DNA from: Lycocorax pyrrhopterus obiensis
Lineage: Eukaryota > Chordata > Aves > Passeriformes > Paradisaeidae
Direction of reading: 5' to 3'
NCBI GenBank assembly: GCA_014706295.1
Contig: JACSVZ010000001.1
Coordinates: 83,388,237-83,452,236 of the forward strand
DNA length: 64,000 bases
Shown here: positions 51,969 to 64,000 of the stretch, in pieces
Position numbering within the stretch: position 1 is the stretch's first letter
Layout of the letters: every line of letters starts with the position of its first letter
Notes under the pieces: model-generated
Databases searched by the model: none
Told to the model about the DNA's origin: nothing
The model's input: only the letters and a program-made list of their open reading frames with translations
Made by a program: the position numbers and the translations under genes

Positions 51969-52115
51969 GTACAATGAGCTCAGGTGGTCAGAACATGGTG
52001 CTAATAACATCAAGGCTGTGAGCTGAATCCCTGCATGGGCAATTCACTGAAGGGTTGGACTCTATGATCCTTGTGGGTCCCCTCCAATTCAGAGCATTCT
52101 ATGAATCTGTGAATG
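51969..52115 (+). mobile_element. tRNA-Ile-derived SINE with CR1-like tail (TguSINE1-type)
   Basis: The head (51969-52042) aligns with tRNA-Ile(AAT): 'gagctcaggtggtca' over the A-box/D-arm, 'catggtgctaataac' over the anticodon arm with AAT at 52003-52005, and a degenerate B box 'gagctgaatcc' (52020-52030). The tail 'gggttggactctatgatcc' then 'ttgtgggtcccctcc' is CR1-type 3' sequence ending 'attctatgaatctgtgaat', which would let CR1 machinery mobilise it. A tRNA-Ile head on a CR1 tail is the design reported for SINEs that arose in early passerines. Mismatches in the acceptor stem and T-arm show it is not a functional tRNA gene. Confidence 0.9.
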
Positions 52116-53382
52116 ATTTTGCACATAGGATAACCCACAACCTGAAAAAATATGTTAAAAATACAAACATGAACATAAACTACCCATTTTGTTTCTCAGG
52201 ATATTGCAAAACACCAACTTGCTCATTTTCTTCCTTTTAGTGCCTAACAGTTTGTTTGATCTTATGTTTTCAGTAAGTCCCAAGTAATCAATCAACTACT
52301 TTTGCTGAAGGTCACAATACTCACCAACAGACTGTTATGCTGGCCCTTCCTCTTAACCCGGTGGTAAAATTCCTGTAGCTGGAGTTTTCTAATACTGCTC
52401 ACACCACCTTTGTATTTTCAATTCACCGCACAGGTTTAAGGTTTTCCATACTCCCGACCTGTGTCTGAGGCTTCCTTCCAACCCCCCTCTAACATGAGTG
52501 AATACTGTTTAACACAAATCAATTTGACTTTGGTTTGAGCTGCTGCTCAAACTACAGATTGCAGTAACTCCATTCAGTAAAGTTCCAAATATAATCCTTC
52601 CGGCTTGGCACACACTCTTTGAGTCTCTACATGCAGAATATACAGGCTACATTGCACATAAGCTGGAATTCTGAGATAAAAATTACATATTTGTGCCCAT
52701 TAGTAAAACTTTCTTAGCAAATCAGTAAGAAGACTCATTTTAAAATTTGTCAAAACAGAAACATCTTCAACTTCTTGTTCATTCAGATTCATAAATGCCA
52801 TACAAGCAGGCAGTCAGGCAATCCAGTAGAAAACCTTCAGAGATTTGCTTTTGGGGAGAGGGGGGAGGTGTCCAAGAGCTTCATTGTTTATGACCATGGC
52901 GAAGTTCTCCAACAAGGTTATTTACATCAGTGAATTCTCACTACATCTTACTTTGCCTAAGGCCACTGACTTACTGTGATTTGCAAGCATTAGCAAACAA
53001 TGCCCATAATTCAAGTTCAGTGTATCCATTTCGACACAAAACGGTTGATATTGTGCACCAGGGTCCTGGCTCAGGACTCAAGGGGCCAGTTTGCACAGCT
53101 TAATGTGCTCAGGAACCTGGTTCAGCTTCCAGCAGTCTTAATTAGGCCCGGAATAAGTAAGAGACATGGTGAATATCAGGGTTTAAATGTAAAGCAAAAA
53201 GGTTATTCAAGAAGTCATTTCTTGCACTGTAGAGAATTGCAGTGCGTTAGAAGAACTGCTGTCACCATAAACAACTTTTCATTTTTTTATCTGGGATAAT
53301 GACCATAATTTGTAAAGCTCCTGCTAATTAATAAAAACAGAAAGAGAAAAATAGAGACAAAGACAGCACATGCATGGATGCA

Positions 53383-53397
53383 CGTGTGTGTGTGTGT
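53383..53397. repeat. short (GT)n tract
   Basis: About seven GT units following GCAC. Confidence 0.75.
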
Positions 53398-55539
53398 CAG
53401 GAAGCAGGGAAGGTTTTTGTACTTCTTTGACAAAAACATTCCTATACAAGCATCTAAAGAATTTTAAATTTTCAAATATTCAAAACAAATACAATTGTTT
53501 ATGCAGTACTTATAAGCAGCTAGTGGGGCATGAGCTTACACATACAAAAAGCACGTATTTCCAATCCAACAGTAGTACAATCCACTCTGAAAATTTTTGT
53601 AATGTGACTGATATTTAAAGACCTTTTTTCAACATATTGATCTGCAAAACACATCAAATTATGTAAGTTAAATGTTCCAAATAGAATTTTGTCTCAGAAA
53701 TTGTACCAGCAAATTTGAGTAAGAGTGAAGCCAACAGTTACTTTATCCAAGGTTACTGACACAAATGATTTTATATAAACAAAACCACAACTTTTCAAGT
53801 TTAAGAAATTTGCAATTGAAAAATAGTATAATCACTAACATTTTAAAATATCCAAAGGTGACAATTTATTAAGTTTGCTTTTGGAGGAGTGTTAAGCAAA
53901 TTCAGGACACTTTTAATGAAGTTATTGACTTTCTATGAATTTTAAATCTAAAACATCTTAGTGAAACCAACGCCTATAATTTTTTTAACCCAAACTACGG
54001 TAGGTACACTTTACAAAATTCAGAAACATGTGAAACACTGACATACGTGCCAGTTTATTGAATGTTCTGTCAACATAAACCAGGTATTAAATTGAGAAAC
54101 TTATGTTCTTAAATAGATGGCATTCAGCCCCTCTTTCTGATTCCCACTTCAGATCATTCTTCTCCCTAGAAATACTGAACAGGGAATTTCCATTTCCAGA
54201 CTTATTTCAGTTGAGTCTGCAAAATCTCCTCCAGTCTTCGAGATCTGAGGAGAGCAGCAGCTATTGAGGCACCCCATTGCAGCTGAGCTGAGAGGGAAAG
54301 GTTACTGAACCAGAAAGAAACTCCTTAGAGAATCACACAACTCACATTACAAAAACATTAATAGTTCACATGGAAGTGACCACATGAGATCAATCTTGAA
54401 CAATGCAGGTCCTCGGAAATAACCCCATTCAGCAGAATGCTGTAGTAAGATACGGAAAGTGATGCACTACTGAAATTTCCATAGTCACCAATGGTCTGAT
54501 TTACTGACCCATCATGTGGAAAGGGTAGAAAAGAGAGAGGAGCAGATTCAGAAAGTATTCTACTGTCACACTCATCACTGGATCTTCCTTTTAAAATGCT
54601 ATGAAAGTCAGTTTGTCTTCCAAAGATAGAACCAGTCTTAAAGACAGGACACTAGCTGGCAAGTTTCGCACATGAACAGGACTCAAGCCAAGATAAAAAT
54701 CTGCCTTAGGAAAACCAGTCAGATGTAGATAAAATAAATCTTATTCTTTCTTTAACTTTCCTCACATTTAACAAATGTAGATTGATACTTTAGAATTACT
54801 TCCTTCTGCTTCACCAAGAAATTCTACATTTTCTTTACCAATGTTTCCTCGTTAGAGCTCAGCTTCGAAGATGGATTTTTTCTTTCCATTTTCCGACACC
54901 AATATGGTTTTCAAGCTGACCTGTCTTCCATCCAGACTGACATTTACAAGCTGCGCTAGAAGTTGTCCTCCTCCACTTTTCTAACCTTATTAGAGGCATA
55001 AGGAGCATATCACAGAGACAAGATTTCAAATGAACCACCTCCCCCTGAATGCCAAACCAGTGACTGTTTAAACAACCAAAAAACTTAGTCTCATCATTGT
55101 TTAAAAATCTACATATCCTGTAACAGCATCATTTAAAGAACTTCAGCAGCCACGTGTTAACATTTGCCATACACCAGCACATCCATTATATCTGACTATA
55201 AACATAACCAAAAACATTTACTCTTTCACAAAAAGACTTTTAAAACCATTTTATACATAGCATGAGAAACACTTTTTAAGACAGAAAATACTTCAGCATG
55301 CAAAAGTTAAAATAAGAATGTTATTTCAGACTGTATGTGCAAAGGTGCAGTTTTTGTTTTGCATCACAGGAACCGTGAAAACGGAGAAGCTAACTGCAAT
55401 ATTTTTGAAAACAACTCATTTTTGTACAAAAAGAAAGCTTCTTGTAATTTTTAGTCCAGACTGGTTTTGCTCCAAAACTTTCTGTGGAACTCTATTTAAG
55501 GAATTCAAATGCACAACTGACTTTTATTTTGACAGCTCG

Positions 55540-55640
55540 GAGTTTCAAAAGGAGCAGAAAAATTTCTGGGCTGAAATTGCTGCTCTGTTTAATTATCATT
55601 ATCCTATAAATGACGTCAGGAACAGTATCAGACTAGAACT
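55540..55640. promoter_or_regulatory. candidate regulatory block with a full CRE palindrome
   Basis: Contains the perfect cAMP-response element TGACGTCA at 55611-55618, just after AATTATCATTATCC and TATAAA. The block is unique, and CpG-containing at the CRE. A consensus CRE that keeps its CpG in AT-rich DNA suggests selection or lack of methylation. Function is inferred. Confidence 0.28.
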
Positions 55641-58600
55641 GGCATTAATATACTACACGTGGATAAAGGCAATTAAAACATGAAGGATTTAATTTCAACT
55701 GAAACATATGGAGCACAGAAAATAATAATTAAATGCAATATATAGTTAATCAGAAAGAATGTCTGCCCATTCCACTGGCCAGTTCTTTGGCAAGATTAAC
55801 ACTGTGTTTAAAAAAAACCAAATCAAATCACAAACTAGTCAAATAAACTTAAACTTCGCAAACTGTTGTTTTTTTAGAGACATCTTCATTCTGCATATTT
55901 TGAACACAGAAACGAAGATTTCTTCTTCAACAAAATGAAATCTGTACTCCAGGACTAGTTTACATAATACTTGAACCATCTGAGAAGCCATAAAGAAGCA
56001 GCTTGTCAACAACTCTCATCAACACAATAACTGGACGATTTTAAGTAGGACTGCCAAAATCTCAAAAAATAAAGATTCCACAATTCTATACATTACAATT
56101 TTTGTTAGAAGGCGGTAGAGAGACAAAGTGGATGTTTACAGATTTAGCCAATGCACTCAGTGAGCAGCTCTGCTGATTCACCAACCTCTGTACCTTTGAC
56201 TACACACAAACACCTTTACCACATTTCCTTTGTGCTCCAACAAGAGGAAGCTGAATAAAGTTTAGTGTTCTTGGTAAACCTGGTATCTGACACTAGGTCA
56301 TTACAACTGTTCTCCAAAACTGTTCCCCATCAGGAGCTTGCAAAGAATCCAGTCCAAGAACTTTTCCTTTATTTTTCATGCCTCAGCTCAACATTTGACA
56401 ACGTAGAGACATTAATAAACCTCTGCCTCAAACACACTCTTGCCGTGCCCCGCTCCAACAAACTCTGATTTTCAAGGTTTAGCAGAGGAGTCCAGGTTTG
56501 GGGCAGGGCAGGAGTGACAAGGCTGCAGCAGCATTTCACCTGCTTCACTGAACACTCAGAGCATTCCCTCCTGCAGCAGCACCTGGATCCTGAGCACAGT
56601 TCTGAAGCAGATGGACATGCAAATGGGAAATACTGCTGGAAATGGAAAAAATCCCTCCCTTCCAAAGAAGTTTCTGTATCTACACCTTACCATGTACAGA
56701 ATGAGAAAGCATTAGTTTTGCTTAAGGTCCCAACTTTTTCACTCCTCAGATTGCATCTTCCCCCCACTTCTCCCAGAGCAGGGCCCCTTCCCCTTCTTCC
56801 CAAACCTGACAAACTTAGAAGCACGAGAGGGCAGCAGAAACTGCCAGGTAACAGGGACTGAAGCTGGAAAAAGGAGGATAACGCCTGTGTTTCTCCAAGG
56901 CCTGAGGAGGAAAATAGGACTGCCTGACAATGTGAGGATCTGACAGAAGGGAAGAAGATTGCTAAAATTGTTGTGAAATAGAAAAAACAGGAGATTCTTG
57001 CTCTCACACGCTTTTACCAGAAGACCTCTGAAAATCCTTTCCTCCCACCAGGAAAATCCTCAACCTTCTTGAAACACTACTTGGATTTGCCCTGCTGGCA
57101 AGTCTTGAATTCTCTCTTGACCCATCTTTCTCATCTATCAAATCACTGCCCACAGCAATTCTCATAATCAGAAATGCTACTAGAGATGGGTGTCTGGAGC
57201 TCTTCAGAATCGGAAGCTAAGCACTACTTTCATCTCCACTACTGACCAGCAAGGAGCTAACTGTAAAAGTCAACTACCTTTCTTTAGCACTTAGTGTATT
57301 TCTTACAGGAAAATCTGCATAAGCTATCAGCTGCGGCTGAGAGATAAGCCTCAAAACTGATTTGTAATATTGACACTTTTGTTAATTCTAGAAAGTCAAA
57401 TGGATAGTTATTCATTATAAAAGATCATGTTAAAGGAGAATAATGATAAGTATTATACTGAGTTCCTAATGAGACACTCAGGAAAGTTCAAAATGCAAAG
57501 CAGCTTTGCACAGAAAGCAAGAGACAAAGTATTAAATGCTTTCTCCAACTCTTGCCAAAAGTCCTGCTCTGAAGTGATGGCTGAGGTTTCCTGAGGCTAA
57601 GATGCCAAAGCCAATTAGCCATGTCAATCCACAAGAATGCCAGCTGCCAGGATCTAACTTTATTACAGTATTACTTAAAAGTGAAGACATCAGCAATGTT
57701 TAAGTTCACATGACTCCTAATTTTAAAACCTGCCTTTTTTAGATTTAGAGTGGGGGCAGTGACAATGACCTTAAGTTTCAACCTATTAAAATCCTCACAG
57801 AGTGCCATGATTACCCATAATTTAATTATGTAAAGCATTCTGTTAATCAAATTAGACTACATTATGCTCTATTCAAAAGAAAGTAAGACTTCAGCTTATT
57901 TCCCTCCTCATACGAATTCTATGTAATGTTTATATTTAAAAGTAGCAATTTATTTCAATAGTGCCTGTTTCAGTTGCCAGACTGCCTATCCCACAGAACA
58001 TGATATGTGTAAAGTATATAGCTTACCCATTTATGGCATCTAATTCTGAATTCCAAAATGAAATTTTTGGAAAGTGTCTTGAGTATTTGTCGACTAGAAT
58101 AAAGCATGTCCAAGTCTTTGATTATTTGAAAACATCTGCATTTAATTTCCAAGCAAGGAGTTTGGAAATGTTGATCTTACAATACACTTCCCTGCACAGT
58201 CACCACAATAAACTCAATCATTCCACGAAAGGGTAAAATTTTTCTTCTGTTTAGGTGCCTATGAAACAAATCTGAACATTACTGTCAAGCAATAAAAAGC
58301 ACCCATTTCTTTTGAATAGTGTCCATATTCCTCCAAACTACTCAGAAAACTGTACTTCAAGTAGTCTATATTAAGTTTATTGACATCTTAACTGAAAGCT
58401 TGGCTTTTTGCTATTACTACATTTGGACTGCCTTTATCCCAGTATACAAAGGGCAGTTCTTGAACTCTTCTGTACCTCAAGGATGCTGAGAGAATGAGAC
58501 AAAAGCAGACAAGGTTACAGTACAGTTACAAGTTTTCTGAGAAGAGAAATCAAGCTTTTTTTTCTAGATTCTTATTCAAAACTGGGCTTAGTTAGTTTCA

Positions 58601-60025
58601 ATTATTCCTTGGCTGGAGTTTTTGTTTCTGCAGACACATGCCTATATACAACTAGGTACACAGCAAGTAAGAACCATTAGTAAGAGCTTAAAATTAATAA
58701 AAACTAGTTCTCAGCTCTCAGTTTAACCTTTCAAAGGAAAAAGAGATTGGAATGAGTGACCAGCATATTCTAGTTATGCAGATCTTTGACTCCATAAATC
58801 CTGTTTTATTACGATTTATTTCCTTCCTTTGATGTGTTTCTGAAAGAGAAGTTCATAATGTAAGTGCCATCAAGTGTCCAAGAATGCTATATTTTGTTGC
58901 CATTTACAGAACATTAAGGATTGCCTACTGAAATGACATGAAAAAAACAAACCCCATTTCTCATTCCAGCACACTGTCTTCAAGTGTAAACTAACGTGAT
59001 CAGCTTTTTTCTTTGAGATTTGCCCTTTAAAATCTAAAGGACAAAAATCCATTGATCTTGGTTCTTGTTCCTGAGTTTCATAAGCCAGATTACTGTCACT
59101 GTCACCAAGCGCATCTGTGATGCCTGACTGTCCATGCTGTGACACCAGCCATATCCCAAGTGTCACTTTGAGAACAAGGGGCTGACTCTGCCTGGCTTTA
59201 AACCACGAGGCAGCGCAAAGGTGAAGGCCACGTTTAAAGAACAAACAATGCATGAGCTCCACATGAGTATGCCTTAAATGAAATGGGAAAGATGTGAGCT
59301 CTTTGCTTTCTACATTATTTTACCACTAAGATCCAGGCAGTAACGAAGCAGAAGCTACGGAAGATTCTCTCCTCCTAAACCCAGATGACAAAATAGGAGA
59401 AAAAAAGCCATCCCACAACAGGAGGCAGGACTTACCAAGGAATATCACATGACCTGACAGAAGAAGCAAACAAAGTCTTGACAAAATCCCATGGTACAAT
59501 GTGGGCCAAAACAGTTGCAAAAATGCCACTATTAGAAGCAGGGATTCAGGACGCTCTGTTGAGCTTCAAACTTGAAATGTGTTATATTAGAACTGTAGCC
59601 CCAGGGGAAACACTACTAAGTTGATTTCAATGTCTAAATTGATACCAGACAAGACTTGTTTCTTGTTGGCACTAAAATTAAAGGCTTAACTTGTGACAGA
59701 ATTACAAAAATTATCAACTACAGCAAATGACAAGACATCACCTGAGAGAGTTAGTCCATGCAAAAGCAGAAATTCTGCTGTAAGTGAGTACTTCAGACTT
59801 CTTTCCAGCCAGGACTAAATTCTGTCCTTTTTGCTCTTCCCTCACCCAGGCAGCAATGACTGGTGCTGGATGCTTCCCTAGGGAAATCAGGACATGCTTC
59901 AGAACATCGTCCCAAAATGGGGCTTTGCCCTCCACAAGGCAGGAAGCACTTTACAATCCTAAGCTTCAGTTCAATGCAGCTTCCAAGAAGGAAAACCCTT
60001 CTCTCCGAGTTTTCAAATGGCATTT

Positions 60026-60253
60026 TCACAGAATCACAGAATTGTTTAGGCTGCGAAAGACCCTTAAGATCATCAACTCTGACCGTTAAACCAGCACTGC
60101 CAAGTCCACCACTAAACCATGTCCCTAAGTGCCACATCTACACACCTTTTAAATTCCTCCAGGGTTGGTGACTCCATCACATTCCAGGGCAGCCTGTTCC
60201 TGTGCTTGCCAACCCTGTCTCTAAAGAATTTTTTCTTAGTATCCAATCTAAAC
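60026..60253 (-). mobile_element. CR1 LINE 3' end, minus strand
   Basis: Begins with the reversed CR1 terminus 'tcacagaatcacagaattgt' and contains 'tgccaagtccaccactaaac', 'cctccagggttggtgactcc' and 'agtatccaatctaaacc'. It is 5'-truncated and non-coding. It is of the same subfamily type as the plus-strand copies at 15.1 and 35.3 kb. Confidence 0.93.
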
Positions 60254-63200
60254 CAAATATCAAGGTACTTCTGCTGTTCCAATAATAACTTATAAAACCA
60301 AGAAAATAAAACCACTAACTATTATAACAAAAAATGTAGCCTGGTACTTACAGCTTTTTGGCTTGAAAGAAGGAACTAAGCAATGGTTTTACCTTAACTA
60401 GCACACTGTCAACTTAAAAGGTGACACAACACAAGGAATGAAAGGGGAATCTGGACACCCTTAGACAATAAATACACATTTCCTGCCAGCTGCTGCTGTA
60501 ATCAAAGCCACTGTCACCCCAGAAGAGGGGTACAGGTAAGAGTGACAAAGCAATCCTGGAAGACAAGTGTTTCAAGCATTTACTTGATGCACTTTCAGTT
60601 ATGAAGATTACTTCTGAAATGTTAGAAAAATAAAAAAAAAAAATCCAATTATTCCTATCTTCACTAATATGCTAAAAGAATAGCTAAACACTTACATCCT
60701 GGCAGTCCTTGTATAATATTAGTACTCAGGATTACATGAAAGCACACAACAAAATTTTAATTATCCAAAAAGACAAGAAAGGAGTGGTCAAATTCATTTT
60801 ACTACAACTGAAAGGTTCAAAGCCTTTAAAATGTGTATTTGGTAAATGTAAATTCACCTGTCCTTTGTCATTTTGGACTGCCTCCATCTTTTGCCTAAGA
60901 TGAAACTGTTCCCAATGGAGAAGAAAAGGTGGCAGCTAGTCCTGTTTATGAAATGTCAGTTGAGTAAGTTCCAACAGAAAACACGTTTTTGTGCTATGAT
61001 GAATAAACTGCGCAGCCAAATATAATGCTTTGCTGAAACATATGTGTTAAATACCTATTACTTCATAGAATGACAAATGAAGACGCGACAATGATTTTTT
61101 TTTCATTTTAAAGGATATTTTTTAATTGGTACACAATGTTTTATAAAAAGTAACAGCACTGGGTGGTAAGTTCTCAGAGTTGCAAGTTATGTTAATGACA
61201 AATGATTGCACATTACTGTAAAAACTCCACAAAGCAAAAACACCCTTCACCCTACATTATTCATAGCATCCTCCCTCATTTAATTGCAACTGGCACAAGG
61301 TATTTCTTGAGATATGTGTAACAACTCAGAGACATCAGCAATTTTGTACAGAAAGCATTTGATAAGCTGGTGAGAAAAATCACTTAGGAATGCTCAGTGT
61401 CAGAGCATATCTTGCATGCAAGTACCTTCCTTTACAATATTACCAGTTTGCCTTTAGCAAAAAGTTAAAACTACAGGATCAGCAGAAGCACAGATCAAAA
61501 GTGCCTTTCTGTTGTTGCTTTTTCTCTTGCTTCAGCAAGTCTCACTCCTCTTTCTTTCATCCATCCACCTATCACCCTCGCAAAGCATGAAACAATAACG
61601 AATTTAGTGTATATGGAAAGTGGTATTGGAGGGCTCTTGGCATCAAACATTTGAACCATGTTCTATACTGCGCCATATCTTTGCCAAGCTTGGTATCTAT
61701 TTTGCTCTCTGTGTGTGCCAGATATCTGAAATTAGGCTAATAGCTTCAAGTTTTTTTAAATATTGCACAGCGTGAAGATTTTGTGATATTTTGAATCACT
61801 ATGACTACCACCCTGTAAAAAAAAAATCATACAAATATCTGGAGTTAAAGTTGACTGAAGAGAACTGGATACTCATTTCTCCATTAGATCCTGAGGGATT
61901 TCTTTTTGAGTCTGTGTTTCAGCATTTTTGCATGCTCCTAGACCAAATATTTCAAGCTTTAGGAGTGCAACTTACATGCAACCTTCACAGCTGAATAGTA
62001 GGAATAAACAATGATACAGCCAAAATGAATCCAGATTTAGCTGGTTTGTGCAATTGAAAAACAATTCTACTGTGAAACTGCTTGGACTACTTTAAAACAG
62101 CAAAAAACTGTGCTCAGCTGTGTTACTTTATCACATACAGAAGCGGAGCATCACCCACTGGAATGCCACTGATCAACTTGTTCAGCATTTGTTTAAATCG
62201 TACCTCTTTCTCTGCGTATGAGGATCTGTGTGCAGTATTTCATAAACAGCAGATGCACTGATGACCCAACATCAGCATAGGAATAAATAAGATTCAGGAT
62301 CCTCAGATTTCTGTGTAAACTTTGTCCAGATGCACTGGCTGAAAGTTTCTCCAACTTCCACTTCCAGTATACCAATAATATCATCTCTCTCTGTTTCTCT
62401 TTCTGGGCTCTTCCTAGAATTTTCTTTAAATTAATTAATCATTAAATTAATCCAATCCTTTCCTGGCAAACCCATAATTTTCTTTATCACCTGCTCTCTG
62501 CTTTAACTAGAATAAACGATACATTTTCTCATCTTTCTTCCACTTGTTTTATGTCTAACACTCCCACACACCAATTCCTGTTATGTCAATCCAGCTCCAT
62601 GTCCCTTGCCACAATAAACTTTTGATTTTTATCTATAGGTTATGCTTCTCTACTTCCTTTTCTTTCTATCTTTCAAATTTATAACTTTCCACTCAGTCAT
62701 GCTTTCTCTATGGCTGGGACATACCCCTACACTTCTTACTCCCATTACTCTCAAGAAACAGCCCTCAACAGCTTCACTCTGCCTTTTGCATTCAGCTGCT
62801 TCACCTTATGCTTAAGCTTTATATCATTTAATCTGTGACCCTCAAGAGCCTCTTATTAATATTAACATTTCCAATTTTGTAAGCAGCTCACCATACATGA
62901 GAAGTCCTACTACAGAACAAATAAAGACTTTGATGTAGTGATGCACAGTTTGAATTTCAAACATAGCATGCAGCCCAGCACATGCTAGGATAACACTGCC
63001 TCTCGTCTGGTGTAGCATTTCAGTGACAACATAGAAATTTTTCTAGTTTTGTTTCTCAAAAAAGCTTTCAAACCAGTCCTATTTCAGATTAGTCTCTTCC
63101 TATCTTGCATATTGAAGGCAGCCTTTGTTTGTTTTGTTTTCAACACTAGAAAAGCCAAACCCTAATCCAAAGATACAGTTTCTTCAATGTAAAAGAAACA

Positions 63201-64000
63201 ACTCAACTGTTGAGCTGTTCTCAGCAAAGTATGCCTTAACTGTATGGAAACATAAGAGCTATAGGTCGTCTGCACGGACAGTCATTAATATCATCTACTG
63301 TTCCAGATAAAAATAACTGAAAGATTACATTTCACTTTCCACCTTTTGCTGGAATCTTGGTGTTCCTTTTGATCTCAAATTATCCATGAAGGATCATCTT
63401 ATATGTTCACTACCAATGCATCTCTTATGATCCTAAAAATTTCATTACTTTAATACATGCAATCCAAAATAGAACTTGAAAGCTCCATGGCTCTGTGTGG
63501 TCCATAGCATTGATTACCACTACTCTCTTCTGGGCTATTACAGAAACTTTACGCCTCAAAACCACATGTTCAACAGTGTTAGGACTTAGGCATACTAATT
63601 TACTTCTAAAAACTTCAAATGACTTCCAGTGAGAAGCTCAGAAGTTGATTTTAGACTCTGCACATTAAAATTAAAGCTATAAATGTTTCAGTCTGTATGC
63701 TTATTTCTACATTCTTATACAGCTTCAATTTAGCAGCAAGCTATCCTGAAAAAACATTTTTATTTTGTTTTTCCATAGAGCATATATAGCCTAAACATCT
63801 TCTAAATATCTTATTTTTAATCTGTCATGTTATCATGTAAGTATCAAGGAAATGCAGCTAGGGAGTTCAGGTTCACATAAATCTATAACCACTGACTTAT
63901 TTAAAATGAACCAGGACACTTATTCACATGTTTCCATTCACAAGTTTCTAGTAGCTCCAGATTAAAAAAACAATAAAAATGTCACCTTTAGAACAAGAGT
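60254..64000. other. unique AT-rich DNA, right edge
   Basis: No gene, transposon or notable repeat is recognised. The 62400-62820 stretch is pyrimidine-rich on the plus strand. Only short chance open frames occur. Confidence 0.5.

Larger units (their letters stand above)
52116..60025. other. unique AT-rich DNA with conserved-element-like blocks
   Basis: No confident gene. Holds a short (GT)n tract at 53383-53397, a 121-codon plus-strand open frame at 55318-55683 overlapping a CRE-containing block, a GC-richer region at 56450-56950 with a plus-strand frame of about 131 codons (56467-56861), and a TAAT-motif-rich block at 57640-57850. No transposon was recognised. Confidence 0.4.

Noticed and set aside
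51969..52042. A functional tRNA-Ile gene
   Set aside because: The acceptor stem and T-arm carry many mismatches, the B box is degenerate and a CR1-type tail follows. It is a SINE head.
1..64000. CRISPR arrays, operons, phage, endogenous retrovirus with paired LTRs
   Set aside because: No regularly spaced repeats, ribosome-binding-site-led gene rows, retroviral protein motifs or long paired terminal repeats were seen. The CR1 and SINE content shows a bird genome.

Overview
The window is nuclear DNA from a bird, most likely a passerine. It is AT-rich, has no operon-like gene packing, and carries at least seven truncated fragments of CR1, the dominant avian LINE. One insertion at 51969-52115 has a tRNA-Ile-derived head and a CR1-like tail, the architecture described for passerine SINEs of the TguSINE1 type. 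No complete protein-coding gene, rRNA, functional tRNA, CRISPR array or prokaryotic feature was found. The open frames of 60-150 codons scattered over both strands are about what AT-rich vertebrate DNA gives by chance, and most were left out.

Layout. Left part (1-15 kb): unique sequence, a CR1 fragment (2595-2855), a striking G-run (2389-2423), an (AC)n tract near 7.0 kb and a C14 run at 14.3 kb. Middle (15-36 kb): plus-strand CR1 3' ends at 15.1-15.4, 24.1-24.5 and 35.3-35.8 kb, the last abutting an oppositely oriented CR1-like piece; a short CR1 tail at 23.75 kb; and a (TC)20 array at 25.98 kb. Right part (36-64 kb): the longest CR1 (40043-40800, minus), which still encodes the C-terminal end of the reverse-transcriptase protein, a perfect 14-bp inverted repeat at 39.0 kb, the SINE at 52.0 kb, a CR1 tail at 60.0-60.25 kb, and several unique blocks rich in homeodomain-type motifs that look like conserved non-coding (enhancer) DNA, best at 45.94-46.11, 51.19-51.40, 55.54-55.64 and 57.64-57.85 kb.

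A minus-strand gene may run through the window. Short segments with good reverse-strand acceptor and donor sites and open frames occur at 42756-42870, 37045-37137, 33059-33124, 31573-31723, 18408-18561, 11980-12036 and 838-884. Three of them (31573-31723, 18408-18561, 838-884) join in one reading phase, and the last encodes a hydrophobic stretch. None matches a family I recognise. Such segments can arise by chance, so they are offered as low-confidence exon candidates. If they are not real, the window is best read as intron or gene desert around a regulated vertebrate gene.
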